From: an uncultured Subdoligranulum sp. | GTDB lineage: Bacteria > Bacillota > Clostridia > Oscillospirales > Ruminococcaceae | Direction of reading: 5' to 3' | DNA: 64,000 nucleotides | Assembly: GCA_904374465.1 (NCBI GenBank) | Contig: CAJFFY010000002.1 | Span: 1-64,000 of the forward strand | Shown here: piece after piece, positions 49,017 through 57,011 of the stretch | Layout of the letters: each line of letters starts with the position of its first letter | Position numbering within the stretch: the first letter of the stretch is position 1 | Program-made: the position numbers and the translations under genes | Notes under the pieces: model-generated | What the model was told of the DNA's origin: nothing | What the model saw: the letters and a program-made list of their open reading frames with translations, nothing else | Database searches by the model: none

Positions 49017-49100
49017 GTTACCCATGAGCACCCGCCCCGTTGTGGGGCGGCCGGGCTTGCACCGGCGGCGCGTTGTGCGTCGGCCTTGCGGGTGTTGTTA
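49017..49100 (-). repeat. Intercistronic repeat B, copy 2
   Basis: Starts at the TAA stop of the 225-residue gene. It contains CCGCCCC/GGGGCGG, and matches copy 1 in both arms and in the TTGTTATGC junction with the stop codon. Confidence 0.85.
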
Positions 49101-49775
49101 TGCCAGGACGTTGGAGGCCAGGGTGGCAAAATCGAGCTGCTGAGGAACCGCCAGAATCACGCCGGTTTCGGTGGTGTTGTCGTTCAGGTCCTTGTGCGCG
49201 GTCTGGGCAATGACAACCGGCGCGGACTGCTGTGCAGCTGCTGCCCGGCGGGCCTTGCGCTGCGCGGCCAATTGGGCGTTATAGGCCCGGATTTCCTCGG
49301 CGGTTTTGACGTGGACGGCCGGCCGCTCTGCGGGAACCTCTACCTGGTCACGGTGGAACAGGTAGGACAGCTTCTTGTAGTAATGCGGGTCGTTGGGGTG
49401 ATCGTCAACCAGTTTCTGCTCGGCGGCTGAAACGGCCTTGACCGCCTTGGCTTCGGCCATTGCCTTGCGCTGGGCAACGCTGGGCTTGTCGGTGAAGCGC
49501 CAGAGGGGGACGGCCAGGGCAGCTTTCTCGCCGCGCTTGACCTGCAGGCCCTGCTGCTTCCACTCGTTGTAGGTGTGGAACATGCCGGCAACACTCATTG
49601 CCTCGGCAATCTGCAGGGGGTCAGCGGTGTTGCCGTTCTTGTCCGGCTTAACCTGGATGTGAGCGGCCATGCTGGCCAGCTGCTCAGCGCTGTGATGGGC
49701 GGCCGCCATGGTGTGAATCTGCTCAGGGGAAAATGCGGTTTTGATGGCTTCCAGAATAATCTCGTTATTGGTCAT
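49098..49775 (-). CDS. ArdC N-terminal-domain-like (single-strand DNA binding/antirestriction-type) protein
   Basis: The 225-residue product has MFHTYNEWKQQGLQVKRGEK followed by AALAVPLWRF (about residues 68-97), the pattern of the ArdC/TraC-type N-terminal domain found on antirestriction and primase proteins of plasmids and ICEs. The remainder is Ala-rich. First gene of the minus cassette, so it is expressed first when the cassette promoter is active. AGGAGGCACTATC precedes the ATG. Confidence 0.75.
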   Translation of the reverse strand: MTNNEIILEAIKTAFSPEQIHTMAAAHHSAEQLASMAAHIQVKPDKNGNTADPLQIAEAMSVAGMFHTYNEWKQQGLQVKRGEKAALAVPLWRFTDKPSVAQRKAMAEAKAVKAVSAAEQKLVDDHPNDPHYYKKLSYLFHRDQVEVPAERPAVHVKTAEEIRAYNAQLAAQRKARRAAAAQQSAPVVIAQTAHKDLNDNTTETGVILAVPQQLDFATLASNVLA

Positions 49776-49811
49776 GATAGTGCCTCCTGTATATTTTTTT
49801 ATTGCTTGATA

Positions 49812-49831
49812 CCCGGCGGGGTGATGCCGGG
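49812..49831 (-). repeat. Hairpin repeat C, copy 2
   Basis: CCCGGC-GGGGTGAT-GCCGGG, differing from copy 1 by one loop base, placed just upstream of the first cassette gene. Confidence 0.75.
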
Positions 49832-49838
49832 CGGTGGT

Positions 49839-49878
49839 GGCGGGCTGCTTTAGGGTGCAGCCTGCGAGAGTGTCCCGG
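49839..49878 (-). repeat. Intercistronic repeat A, diverged copy
   Basis: GGCGGGCTGCTTTAGGGTGC and GCGAGAGTGTCCCGG keep the order of repeat A blocks with several changes. It lies in the leader of the cassette transcript. Confidence 0.6.
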
Positions 49879-49980
49879 GTGCGGTAGTGTGTCCCGCCGG
49901 CCCTTGGCTCTTGGCTGCCAGGTTAGCCCCGAACCATCGGCCCCGGTTCGGTAGGTGCTTGCGTGTCGCTTGCTGTGCTT

Positions 49981-50098
49981 GCATGGTACCACGCCAAAAG
50001 CGCAGATGTCAAGCATGGCACCATGTTTTCTACGGATTGCACAAACAGCATGGCGCCACGCCGGGAAAAAGTTGTGCGAACTGCGCATGGAACCACGC
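49981..50098. promoter_or_regulatory. Control region with four palindromic operators
   Basis: GCATGGNNCCAYGY occurs four times: 49981-49994 (GCATGGTACCACGC), 50013-50026 (GCATGGCACCATGT), 50048-50061 (GCATGGCGCCACGC) and 50085-50098 (GCATGGAACCACGC), at 32, 35 and 37-bp intervals. They lie between the divergent cassette and ribbon-helix-helix genes; the last one abuts two TATAAT boxes (50104 and 50111). This looks like an autoregulated divergent promoter with about three helical turns between sites. Confidence 0.8.
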
Positions 50099-50137
50099 TG
50101 AAATATAATATATAATTTACATACAGGGGGTATTATT

Positions 50138-50323
50138 ATGGCAATATCAGAGAAAAAAGCTATATCAGACAAGAGGCATCTGGAAAAACTGGACAAAATC
50201 AAAATCCAGCCGTACAAGGCCGAGGGGCAGCAGATCAGAGAGGCCGCCCAGGCTGCCGGGCAAAGCCTGCAAGGATATATTTTGCAGGCTATCCGGGAGA
50301 GGATGAACAGAGAAAAGCAATAA
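50138..50323 (+). CDS. Ribbon-helix-helix (Arc/CopG-like) regulator
   Basis: Small DNA-binding repressor. The 61-residue product has a short strand (KIKIQPYKAEG) followed by two helices (QQIREAAQAAGQSLQGYILQ, then AIRERMNREKQ), the Arc/CopG layout. Just upstream are the four palindromes, its probable targets, so it most likely controls both itself and the divergent minus cassette. GGGGGTATTATT precedes the ATG. Confidence 0.75.
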   Translation: MAISEKKAISDKRHLEKLDKIKIQPYKAEGQQIREAAQAAGQSLQGYILQAIRERMNREKQ

Positions 50324-50326
50324 AGC

Positions 50327-50369
50327 AAAAGCCGCGCGGTTCAAAAACCACGCGGCTTTTTATTTTTTT
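50327..50369. terminator. Terminator after the ribbon-helix-helix gene
   Basis: GCCGCGCGGT/ACCACGCGGC stem, TCAAAA loop, then TTTTTATTTTTTT; A-rich on the other side. Confidence 0.9.
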
Positions 50370-50370
50370 A

Positions 50371-50620
50371 TATCACACACCCGCATATACGCACACCCAC
50401 ATACCCGCATACCCGCATACGCACATACCCGCATACGCACACACCCGCATACGCACACACCCGCACAGGCCCACACACCCGCACAGGCCCACACACCCGC
50501 ACAGGCCCACACACCCGCACAGGCCCACACACCCGCACAGGCCCACACACCCGCACAGGCCCACACACCCACACACAGGCCTACACACCCACACACAGGC
50601 CCGCGCACTCGCACAAGCCG
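50371..50620. repeat. CA-rich tandem repeat array upstream of the terminase genes
   Basis: Six perfect 18-bp copies of CCGCACAGGCCCACACAC run from 50461 to 50568. They are preceded by irregular CCGCATACGCACACA units (50371-50460) and followed by variants (50569-50600). The plus strand is almost free of T and mostly alternates pyrimidine and purine. No credible gene is encoded; the Cys/Val/Gly-repeat frames on the minus strand reflect the repeat. Confidence 0.9.
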
Positions 50621-50636
50621 AGGGCAAAAATATAAT

Positions 50637-50755
50637 AACGCGCGATTCCAACGCACGCGCGCAATTCCAACACGCACGCGCGTGCGATCACGCGCGTGCC
50701 AGGCGCACACGCGCGGGCGCGCATAGGTACTGTGCGCGTATGCGCGCGCAGTGCG
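50637..50755. repeat. Alternating CG/CA tract with palindromes (Z-DNA-prone)
   Basis: Runs of GCGCGC and ACGCGCGT alternate almost perfectly. ATTCCAACGCACGCGCG is repeated nearly exactly at 50645 and 50664, and GCACGCGCGTGC (50674-50685) is a perfect palindrome. With the CA array it forms about 390 bp with no gene, ending shortly before the late operon. It might be a packaging (cos/pac) or superhelical-stress element. Confidence 0.75.
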
Positions 50756-50902
50756 GGTTCGGAAGCGCAAAAGTTTCGCAGGTATCAACATTTTTTTAGG
50801 GCTTCCCCCGCCCGGACCGAAAAAACAAGGCCGGGGTCAAAAAAGCGAATGATGATAGTTTATGATAGTTTTTTTATGATATATTGATATAAAGAAAGCT
50901 GC

Positions 50903-50936
50903 AAAGCCCGAAGGCGAAAACGCCTGCGGGCTTTTT
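50903..50936 (+). terminator. Terminator just upstream of the late operon
   Basis: AAGCCCG-AAGGCG-AAAA-CGCCT-GCGGGCTTTTT stem, 20 nt before the small terminase gene. The preceding AT-rich stretch (50844-50892, with TATGATAGTTT repeated) may hold a promoter, so late genes could depend on antitermination. Confidence 0.8.
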
Positions 50937-50956
50937 CTATGCACGGAGGGGGAAAG

Positions 50957-51706
50957 ATGGCGCGGCGGAGTGAAAAAAGAGATGCCGCCAAGGCCAAGTA
51001 TTGCGCCCGAAGGGCAAATGGGGAACACGTTGTCCTAAAGGATTTCGCTGCGGAACTGGGCGTAAGCTATGATCTGGTGCGCAAGTGGAAGGCGGAAGAT
51101 AAATGGGAAGCGGCGGTTCCACGCAAGAGGGGCGGACAGCCTGGAAATAAAAACAGCCAGGGAAAGAAAAACGCTAAAGGGAATACCGGCGGCGCACCGA
51201 AGGGAAATAAAAACGCGGAAAAAGATGGAGCTTATAGCACCATCTTTTTTGATTTCCTGAGCGAAAGCGAAAAAAAGCTGATTGAAAGCACGCCCAAAGA
51301 TGGTGTGGAAGTTTTGGAGCATGAACTGCAGGTACTGAAATTACGAGAGAAAAAAATCCTGGACAAGATTTCCAAATACGAAGAAATGGACAGGGAGAAT
51401 CAGGACACGTTGCTGCTGACCAGCCTAATGGATATGCGTGGACCGAAAAAAGAACAGGATGGCGCGGTGCAAAATCTGGGTATGTACACAAAGGAAACCC
51501 CGTTTGCCAGAATCTTGAAACTGCAGGAAGCTCTATACAAAGTACAGGGGAGAATAGCCACCGTAGCCAATGCACTGCGGCAGGCCAAGGAAAACCAGGA
51601 ACGCATGGACCTGGAAATCAAAAAACTGGAACTCATGCGGATGCGCGCCCTAGGAGCGGTTGAGGTAGACGACGATGACACTATTCACGAGCAAGAGGAT
51701 AGCTGA
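50957..51706 (+). CDS. Phage terminase small subunit (PBSX-like)
   Basis: Recognises phage DNA for packaging. The 249-residue product has an N-terminal helix-turn-helix (KDFAAELGVSYDLVRKWKAE, about residues 28-50), a GNKN-rich linker typical of PBSX-type small terminases (GGQPGNKNSQGKKNAKGNTG), and a helical oligomerisation part. ATG 50957 follows GGAGGGGGAAAG, preferred over 50939. It overlaps the next gene by 32 nt. Confidence 0.82.
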   Translation: MARRSEKRDAAKAKYCARRANGEHVVLKDFAAELGVSYDLVRKWKAEDKWEAAVPRKRGGQPGNKNSQGKKNAKGNTGGAPKGNKNAEKDGAYSTIFFDFLSESEKKLIESTPKDGVEVLEHELQVLKLREKKILDKISKYEEMDRENQDTLLLTSLMDMRGPKKEQDGAVQNLGMYTKETPFARILKLQEALYKVQGRIATVANALRQAKENQERMDLEIKKLELMRMRALGAVEVDDDDTIHEQEDS

Positions 51707-52148
51707 ATACCTGGATGTTACCGAACGCCGGGTACGCCAGCTGCGAGATGAAGAAGTCATACGGGAAAACCGGCCGGGACTTTACGAACCCATGGATACC
51801 ATGAAGCGATACATCCGTTACCTGCACAGCAACGGAAACGGACTGAACGATGAACGGGCCAAACTGCTGGGAGTCAAGAGGGAGAAGGCAGAAATTGAGC
51901 TGGAAGAGATCAAAGGCGGACTGCATCGGACCGAAGATATTGAGCGGGCGCTGAGCACCATGTTGATGAACTTCCGCACGAGGATAACGGCGATTCCTGC
52001 GAAGCTGGCAGGGGACCTTGCGAAAATGGACAATCAGATGGATGTTTTCGACAGGCTAAAGCAAGAAACGGACGAAGCCTTGGATGAATTGAGCAACTAC
52101 GATACGGCGTTTGCTGCCGAGGAGCGTGGCGATGAAACAGAAGAATAA
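51675..52148 (+). CDS. Nu1-type DNA-packaging protein (terminase small subunit-like)
   Basis: The 157-residue product has an N-terminal winged-helix/MerR-like DNA-binding segment (TSKRIAEYLDVTERRVRQLR) followed by a helical part (EKAEIELEEIKGGLHRTEDI), like lambda Nu1 and DUF1441. With a PBSX-like protein just before it, the prophage carries two small-terminase-like genes. The nested overlap (32 nt) implies coupled translation. Confidence 0.75.
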   Translation: MTLFTSKRIAEYLDVTERRVRQLRDEEVIRENRPGLYEPMDTMKRYIRYLHSNGNGLNDERAKLLGVKREKAEIELEEIKGGLHRTEDIERALSTMLMNFRTRITAIPAKLAGDLAKMDNQMDVFDRLKQETDEALDELSNYDTAFAAEERGDETEE

Positions 52149-52231
52149 TTGCCGGGGTTGCGTATGGGGAAAACAGATCAATCAGAAAATTGTTTTGTGC
52201 CCGTTCGGAAATTGCGTCCGGGGAAAAGACA

Positions 52232-54067
52232 ATGAAAAGGAAAACCATAGACCTACCACGAAACACAGCCGACCTCCTGGCAAAGATCGTCGCCAAACTT
52301 AGACCGCCACCGAATTTGACGCTGAGCCAGTTTGCTGATAAGCACAGAAGGCTAAGCCAAGGAACAAGCGCCATGCCAGGCCGGTGGAAAACCGACCGGG
52401 CACCATACCAGCGCGAGATCATGGACGCCATCAGCGACAACCATGTGCGCAAAGTTGTCGTCATGAGTGCGGCACAGATCGGTAAAACGGACGCGCTGGT
52501 GCTGAATCCGCTGGCCTACTACATGAAATACGCGCCGGCACCCATCATGGTGATGGAGCCAAGTATTGACATGGGGCAGGGGTTCAGCAAAGAGAGACTG
52601 ACACCGATGCTGCACGATACCCCCTGCCTGCGCGGTCTGGTGGATGACAAAAGCCGCATGAGCGGAAACACTATCTTACAGAAGAAATTTCCCGGCGGAT
52701 TGGTGGTTATTGTTGGAGCAAATTCGCCGGCAGGGCTGGCAAGCCGCCCCATCAAAGTTCTACTGGCGGACGAGATCGACCGATACCCGCCAAGCGCCGG
52801 AAAAGAAGGAGACCCGTTGAGCCTGGCTGCCAAGCGGCAAACCACCTACTGGGACCGCAAAGAAGTATACATAAGCACGCCCACCATACGGGGGCAGAGC
52901 CGCATCGAAGTGGAGTTTGAGCACAGCACACAGGAAGAATTCTATGTGCCGTGCCCGAATTGCGGGCACTACCAGCCGCTAGTGTGGGCCAATCTGGTAT
53001 ACGACAAGCCAAAACCCGGAGACATCCACTATGTATGCGAAAAGTGCGGCACAGCGGATGTGGAATACAGATGGAAAGCACAGGAGATCAAAGGCAAGTG
53101 GGTAGCCAAAAAGCCAGAAGAAAAGGCCAGAGGTTTCCACTTGAACACGCTGGCCAGCACGCTTTGCAGCTGGGAACAAGTGGTGGAAAAATTCAAAAAG
53201 GCAAAGCAGCAACTGGACATTGGCGACCCGGAGTTGATGAAAACCTGGGTAAACACCGAGATGGGGGAAACCTGGGAAGAACGCGGAAAGACAGTGGAAA
53301 GCGACAGCCTGCTGGCACGCCGGGAACTGTACGAAGCTGAGGTGCCGGACGGTGTCCAGGTGCTTACTGCAGGAATTGATACACAGGATGACCGTTTTGA
53401 AATTGAGGTTGTGGGATGGGGCGCCGGAAAAGAAAGCTGGGGCATCCGTTACCAAAAAATCTATGGAAACCTTCAGGAGGAAACCATCTGGAATGATCTG
53501 GACGAGTTCTTGAAACGAACCTGGAAAAAGAAAGACGGAACGGCGATGCACCTGCTGGCAACCTGCATGGACAGCGGCGGACACTACCCGGACCAAGTGC
53601 TACGGTTTTGCGCTGCGCGCTGGGCGCGGCGCATTTTTGCCATCAAGGGACGCGGTGGCGCGGCGGTGCCCTTTATTTCCAACCCGACTAAAAACAACCG
53701 CGTGAAAGCGCCGCAGTTTACCCTGGGCGTTGATACAGGGAAGGTTTTGCTGTATGAACGGCTGAACGTAAAAGAACAGGGACCAAACTACTGCCACTTC
53801 CCGATCAATGAGGACAGAGGTTATGACGAAAAGTATTTCCAGGGTCTAACGGCAGAAAAAATGGTGCTGCGGTACAAAAAGGGCCGGGCAACATTCAGCT
53901 GGGAGCTGAAAGAGGGAATCAAACGAAACGAACCGCTGGACATCCGAAACTATGCCGGGGCTGCACTGGAAATCGCAAACCCGCCCCTGACACCGGAAGA
54001 AGCAGAACAAAAGTCGGTAGCGCAGGCAAAACCGCGCGGCCGCAGACAACTGAGCGGAGGAATCTAA
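52232..54067 (+). CDS. Phage terminase large subunit (GpA family)
   Basis: Packaging ATPase/nuclease. The 611-residue product has the GpA-type start (PGRWKTDRAPYQREIMDAIS), a Walker-A-like SAAQIGKTDALVLN (about residues 92-105), Walker-B VLLADEIDRYP (about 185-195), a zinc-binding CPNCGHYQPLVW...CEKCG insert, and the nuclease half with AGIDTQDDRFEIEVVGWG. ATG 52232 after CCGGGGAAAAG is preferred over an upstream TTG. Lambda-like packaging suggests cos-type ends. Confidence 0.94.
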   Translation: MKRKTIDLPRNTADLLAKIVAKLRPPPNLTLSQFADKHRRLSQGTSAMPGRWKTDRAPYQREIMDAISDNHVRKVVVMSAAQIGKTDALVLNPLAYYMKYAPAPIMVMEPSIDMGQGFSKERLTPMLHDTPCLRGLVDDKSRMSGNTILQKKFPGGLVVIVGANSPAGLASRPIKVLLADEIDRYPPSAGKEGDPLSLAAKRQTTYWDRKEVYISTPTIRGQSRIEVEFEHSTQEEFYVPCPNCGHYQPLVWANLVYDKPKPGDIHYVCEKCGTADVEYRWKAQEIKGKWVAKKPEEKARGFHLNTLASTLCSWEQVVEKFKKAKQQLDIGDPELMKTWVNTEMGETWEERGKTVESDSLLARRELYEAEVPDGVQVLTAGIDTQDDRFEIEVVGWGAGKESWGIRYQKIYGNLQEETIWNDLDEFLKRTWKKKDGTAMHLLATCMDSGGHYPDQVLRFCAARWARRIFAIKGRGGAAVPFISNPTKNNRVKAPQFTLGVDTGKVLLYERLNVKEQGPNYCHFPINEDRGYDEKYFQGLTAEKMVLRYKKGRATFSWELKEGIKRNEPLDIRNYAGAALEIANPPLTPEEAEQKSVAQAKPRGRRQLSGGI

Positions 54068-54304
54068 ATGGCGGGAATTACGATTGAAATTGCCCAAAAG
54101 CACCTGGACACCTGGCTGGATGCAGAAATGGCTATCGCTACCGGACAGAGCTATACCATAGGGAGCCGACGCCTGGACCGCGCCAACTTAACCGAAGTAC
54201 GCAACGCAATCACCTATTGGCAAAATCAGCTGCAGAAAGCGCAGAACGCAGAAACACAGAAAGGACGAAACGCAGCGTACCGGGCAGTATACCGGGACCT
54301 GTAA
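54068..54304 (+). CDS. DUF6148/gpW-like head-tail connector protein
   Basis: The 78-residue product (MAGITIEIAQKHLDTWLDAE, then ATGQSYTIGSRRLDRANLTE) has the small gpW/DUF6148 layout that precedes portal genes in lambda-like head modules, where gpW seals the head after packaging. It starts next to the terminase stop. Confidence 0.8.
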   Translation: MAGITIEIAQKHLDTWLDAEMAIATGQSYTIGSRRLDRANLTEVRNAITYWQNQLQKAQNAETQKGRNAAYRAVYRDL

Positions 54305-54316
54305 GGAGGCGGACAG

Positions 54317-55897
54317 ATGGGAAAAAGGCTTGAAAAGGCTATTGCCGCTGTAGCGCCGCAGCTGGCGTTGAAACGTGCTGCCGCACGGCAGGCCCTGAAA
54401 ATTGTTGATTCGGGATATGACCACTATGGAGCAAACCTGTTAAAGCGCAGCATGGTGGGGTGGAACTTCACCAGCCGGGACGCGACTTCGGACATAGAGG
54501 TAAACCTGGACATACTGAGGCAGCGAAGCCGGGATGCGTACATGGGCGTGCCGCTGGCCACCGGCGCCCTGCGCACGCTGCGCACCAATACAATTGCCAG
54601 CGGATTGCAGCCCACACCGCAGATTGATGGGGACTACCTGAACATGAACCCGGAACAGGTAGGAGAGCTGCAAGCGCAGATCATGCGCGAATTCAGACTG
54701 TGGGCAAACTCGCCGCTGTGCGATGCAGATCGCATCGACACTTTCTACCAGTTGCAGCAGCTGGCATTCCTTGGGTGGCTGATGAACGGTGATTCTTTCG
54801 CCCTGATGCCTATGCGCCACGATACGGGAATGCCCTACGATTTGCGCGTGCGGGTGATCGAAGCAGACAGAGTATGCAGCCCGAATACGACGGACGTGCT
54901 GGAACCAACCACCGTACAGGGATATGCCGTGTACCGCATCATGAACGGTGTGGAAACCGACGAAAGCGGGGCAGTGAAAGCCTACTGGGTGTGTAATCGG
55001 CACCCCGGTTCGGTGCTGAACACGGCACCCATGAAGTGGACCCGCGTGGAGGCTTTTGGTGAAAAGACCGGACGCCCGAATATCCTGCATGTTATGACGC
55101 GGGAAAGAGCCGGGCAGGTACGCGGTGTGCCGTTGCTTGCGCCGGTACTGGAAGTGCTGAAACAGTTGGGGAGGTACACGGAAGCAGAACTTTCGGCCGC
55201 AGTGATCACGGCAGCGTTTACCGTTTTCATCGAAAAAGAAGAAGCCGGAGCGCCGCCGCCGATTGGGGAAGTTGTGCCGGACCCGTTAAAACTGCCCACT
55301 ACCGACAGTACCAACATCGAACTTGCCCCGGGGGCCATCATCGACTTGAACCCGGGCGAAAAAATTGAAACAGCTTCCCCCAACCGGCCCAATGCCAAAT
55401 TTGAGGCATTCTACGACGCCATGGTAAAGCAGATCGGAACAGCACTGGAAATCCCGCCGGAAGTGCTACACAAGGCGTTTAACTCCAACTACTCGGCAGC
55501 GCGCGGCGCGTTGAACGAATTTTGGCGGGTTTGCGATATGAACCGCGGATGGTTTGTGGAAAAGTTCTGCCAGCCGATTTATGTGGCCTGGTTCAGTGAG
55601 GCCGTAGCCAGAGGACGCATCAACGCCCCCGGCTTTTTTAATGACCCGCTGACGGCGCAGGCCTACACCAACTGCCGTTGGAACGGACCGGCCAGAACCA
55701 ACCTGAACCCTGTGCAGGAAGTGGATGCTGCCGAACGCCGGGTAGCCGCCGGATTCAGCACAGCAGAGGAAGAAACCGCCCAAATGACAGGGGGGAGCTA
55801 CGCAGCCAATATCCGGCAGAGAAAGATTGAAGCACAGATGAGAAAGGAGGTCGATGACATTGCCGATGCACAGCAAAACACCCAGGGCAACAAATAA
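54317..55897 (+). CDS. Phage portal protein (lambda gpB family)
   Basis: Forms the 12-subunit DNA channel at one capsid vertex. The 526-residue product has LDILRQRSRDAYMGVPLATG, LRTLRTNTIASGLQPTPQID and QIGTALEIPPEVLHKAFNSN, all lambda-family portal signatures. AAGGAGGCGGACAG precedes the ATG. The last 44 nt overlap the protease gene. Confidence 0.94.
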   Translation: MGKRLEKAIAAVAPQLALKRAAARQALKIVDSGYDHYGANLLKRSMVGWNFTSRDATSDIEVNLDILRQRSRDAYMGVPLATGALRTLRTNTIASGLQPTPQIDGDYLNMNPEQVGELQAQIMREFRLWANSPLCDADRIDTFYQLQQLAFLGWLMNGDSFALMPMRHDTGMPYDLRVRVIEADRVCSPNTTDVLEPTTVQGYAVYRIMNGVETDESGAVKAYWVCNRHPGSVLNTAPMKWTRVEAFGEKTGRPNILHVMTRERAGQVRGVPLLAPVLEVLKQLGRYTEAELSAAVITAAFTVFIEKEEAGAPPPIGEVVPDPLKLPTTDSTNIELAPGAIIDLNPGEKIETASPNRPNAKFEAFYDAMVKQIGTALEIPPEVLHKAFNSNYSAARGALNEFWRVCDMNRGWFVEKFCQPIYVAWFSEAVARGRINAPGFFNDPLTAQAYTNCRWNGPARTNLNPVQEVDAAERRVAAGFSTAEEETAQMTGGSYAANIRQRKIEAQMRKEVDDIADAQQNTQGNK

Positions 55898-56999
55898 GCC
55901 TTTTTGGCGGTTTGAAAATAACGCGGACGGAACCGCGGAACTGTATTTATACGGAACGATCTCGGAAACGACATGGTGGGGAGATGAAGTGACACCCGCC
56001 ATTTTTTTGAGCGATCTGAAAGCACTGGGGCAAATAAGCAAACTGGTGGTGCGCATCAACTCCGGCGGAGGGGATGTTTTTGCAGCTCAAACCATTGGCA
56101 ACAACCTGGAAACGTGCGGAGCTTATACGGAGTGCCACATAGACGGCGTATGCGGAAGCGCAGCCACAATCGTGGCAAGCCACTGCAAAAAAGTGGTCGC
56201 GGCGTATGATGCTACCTACATGATACACAAGCCACAACTGGGATTGGATGACTACTTTGAGGAACACGATCTGCGGGCGCTGGCGGATGCACTGAAAACG
56301 GTACGCACAAATATTTTGAGTGCGTATCAGATTAAAACAGGAAGGCCGGTAGAAGAACTTGCCCAGGAAATGGATGCCACGTCGTGGTGGACCGCTTCGG
56401 AAGCAAAAGAGCATGGGTTTATAGACGAAGTAGATACTTATGCGCGTGTGGGACAGGTAGAAAATCGGGCGGGAGTGCTGTTTGTGAACAGCGTGAGCAC
56501 CGGAATCCCCTATGCAGAAGCAGAAAAACACTTTGGGAAAACCCCGGAAACCACCGGGGTTTCTAATACATCGAAATTGCCGAACAACGAGGAGGAAAGC
56601 CAGATGGCAGAAAAAATCATTCGGACAGTGGACGAGCTGTGTGCCGCCTATCCCGACCTGGTGAATCAGATCATCCAGGACGCGACCACGCAGGAGCGCC
56701 AGCGCATCCACGACATCGAGGACACCATGCTGCCCGGCGGTGAGAACATCGCCAACGACGCCAAGTATACGCATCCCATGAGTGCTGCCGATTTTGCGGT
56801 AGCGCTCATTCGTGACCAGAAGCAGAACGGCGCCCACTACCTGCAGAACGTCAATGACGACGCCAAGAACGGCGGCGCCAATGGCGTGGGACAGGCTGCG
56901 CCCGGCAGCAACCCGAAGGAAGATACCCCGAAGGACAGCGAGGGCAACGACTTCATGGCATCGTTGAAGAAAGCCGCCCGCGACCCTTCCAAGGCGTAA
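55854..56999 (+). CDS. ClpP-like head maturation protease fused to scaffold
   Basis: Self-cleaving prohead protease (lambda gpC-like). The 381-residue product has a ClpP fold with INSGGGDVFAAQ, the nucleophile Ser in GVCGSAATIVAS (about residue 101) and the His in ATYMIHKPQLG (about 124). Residues about 250-381 are the scaffold region, rich in Gln/Asn/Asp. AAAGGAGGTCG precedes the ATG. An internal in-frame start gives the scaffold alone. Confidence 0.92.
   Translation: MTLPMHSKTPRATNKPFWRFENNADGTAELYLYGTISETTWWGDEVTPAIFLSDLKALGQISKLVVRINSGGGDVFAAQTIGNNLETCGAYTECHIDGVCGSAATIVASHCKKVVAAYDATYMIHKPQLGLDDYFEEHDLRALADALKTVRTNILSAYQIKTGRPVEELAQEMDATSWWTASEAKEHGFIDEVDTYARVGQVENRAGVLFVNSVSTGIPYAEAEKHFGKTPETTGVSNTSKLPNNEEESQMAEKIIRTVDELCAAYPDLVNQIIQDATTQERQRIHDIEDTMLPGGENIANDAKYTHPMSAADFAVALIRDQKQNGAHYLQNVNDDAKNGGANGVGQAAPGSNPKEDTPKDSEGNDFMASLKKAARDPSKA
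56604..56999 (+). CDS. Nested capsid scaffold protein (internal start)
   Basis: In frame with the protease gene, ATG 56604 is preceded by GAGGAGGAAAGCCAG, a near-perfect ribosome-binding site. It would yield a 131-residue helical protein (MAEKIIRTVDELCAAYPDLV) equal to the protease's C-terminal part, exactly as lambda Nu3 is made inside gene C. Confidence 0.75.
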   Translation: MAEKIIRTVDELCAAYPDLVNQIIQDATTQERQRIHDIEDTMLPGGENIANDAKYTHPMSAADFAVALIRDQKQNGAHYLQNVNDDAKNGGANGVGQAAPGSNPKEDTPKDSEGNDFMASLKKAARDPSKA

Positions 57000-57011
57000 A
57001 GGAGGACCACT

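Noticed and set aside
50371..50620. CRISPR array
   Set aside because: Repeats are directly tandem with no unique spacers and no cas genes nearby.
50360..50791. Minus-strand frames coding Cys-Val-Gly repeats
   Set aside because: Produced by the 18-bp CA-rich tandem repeat, which is divisible by three and so stays open in several frames.
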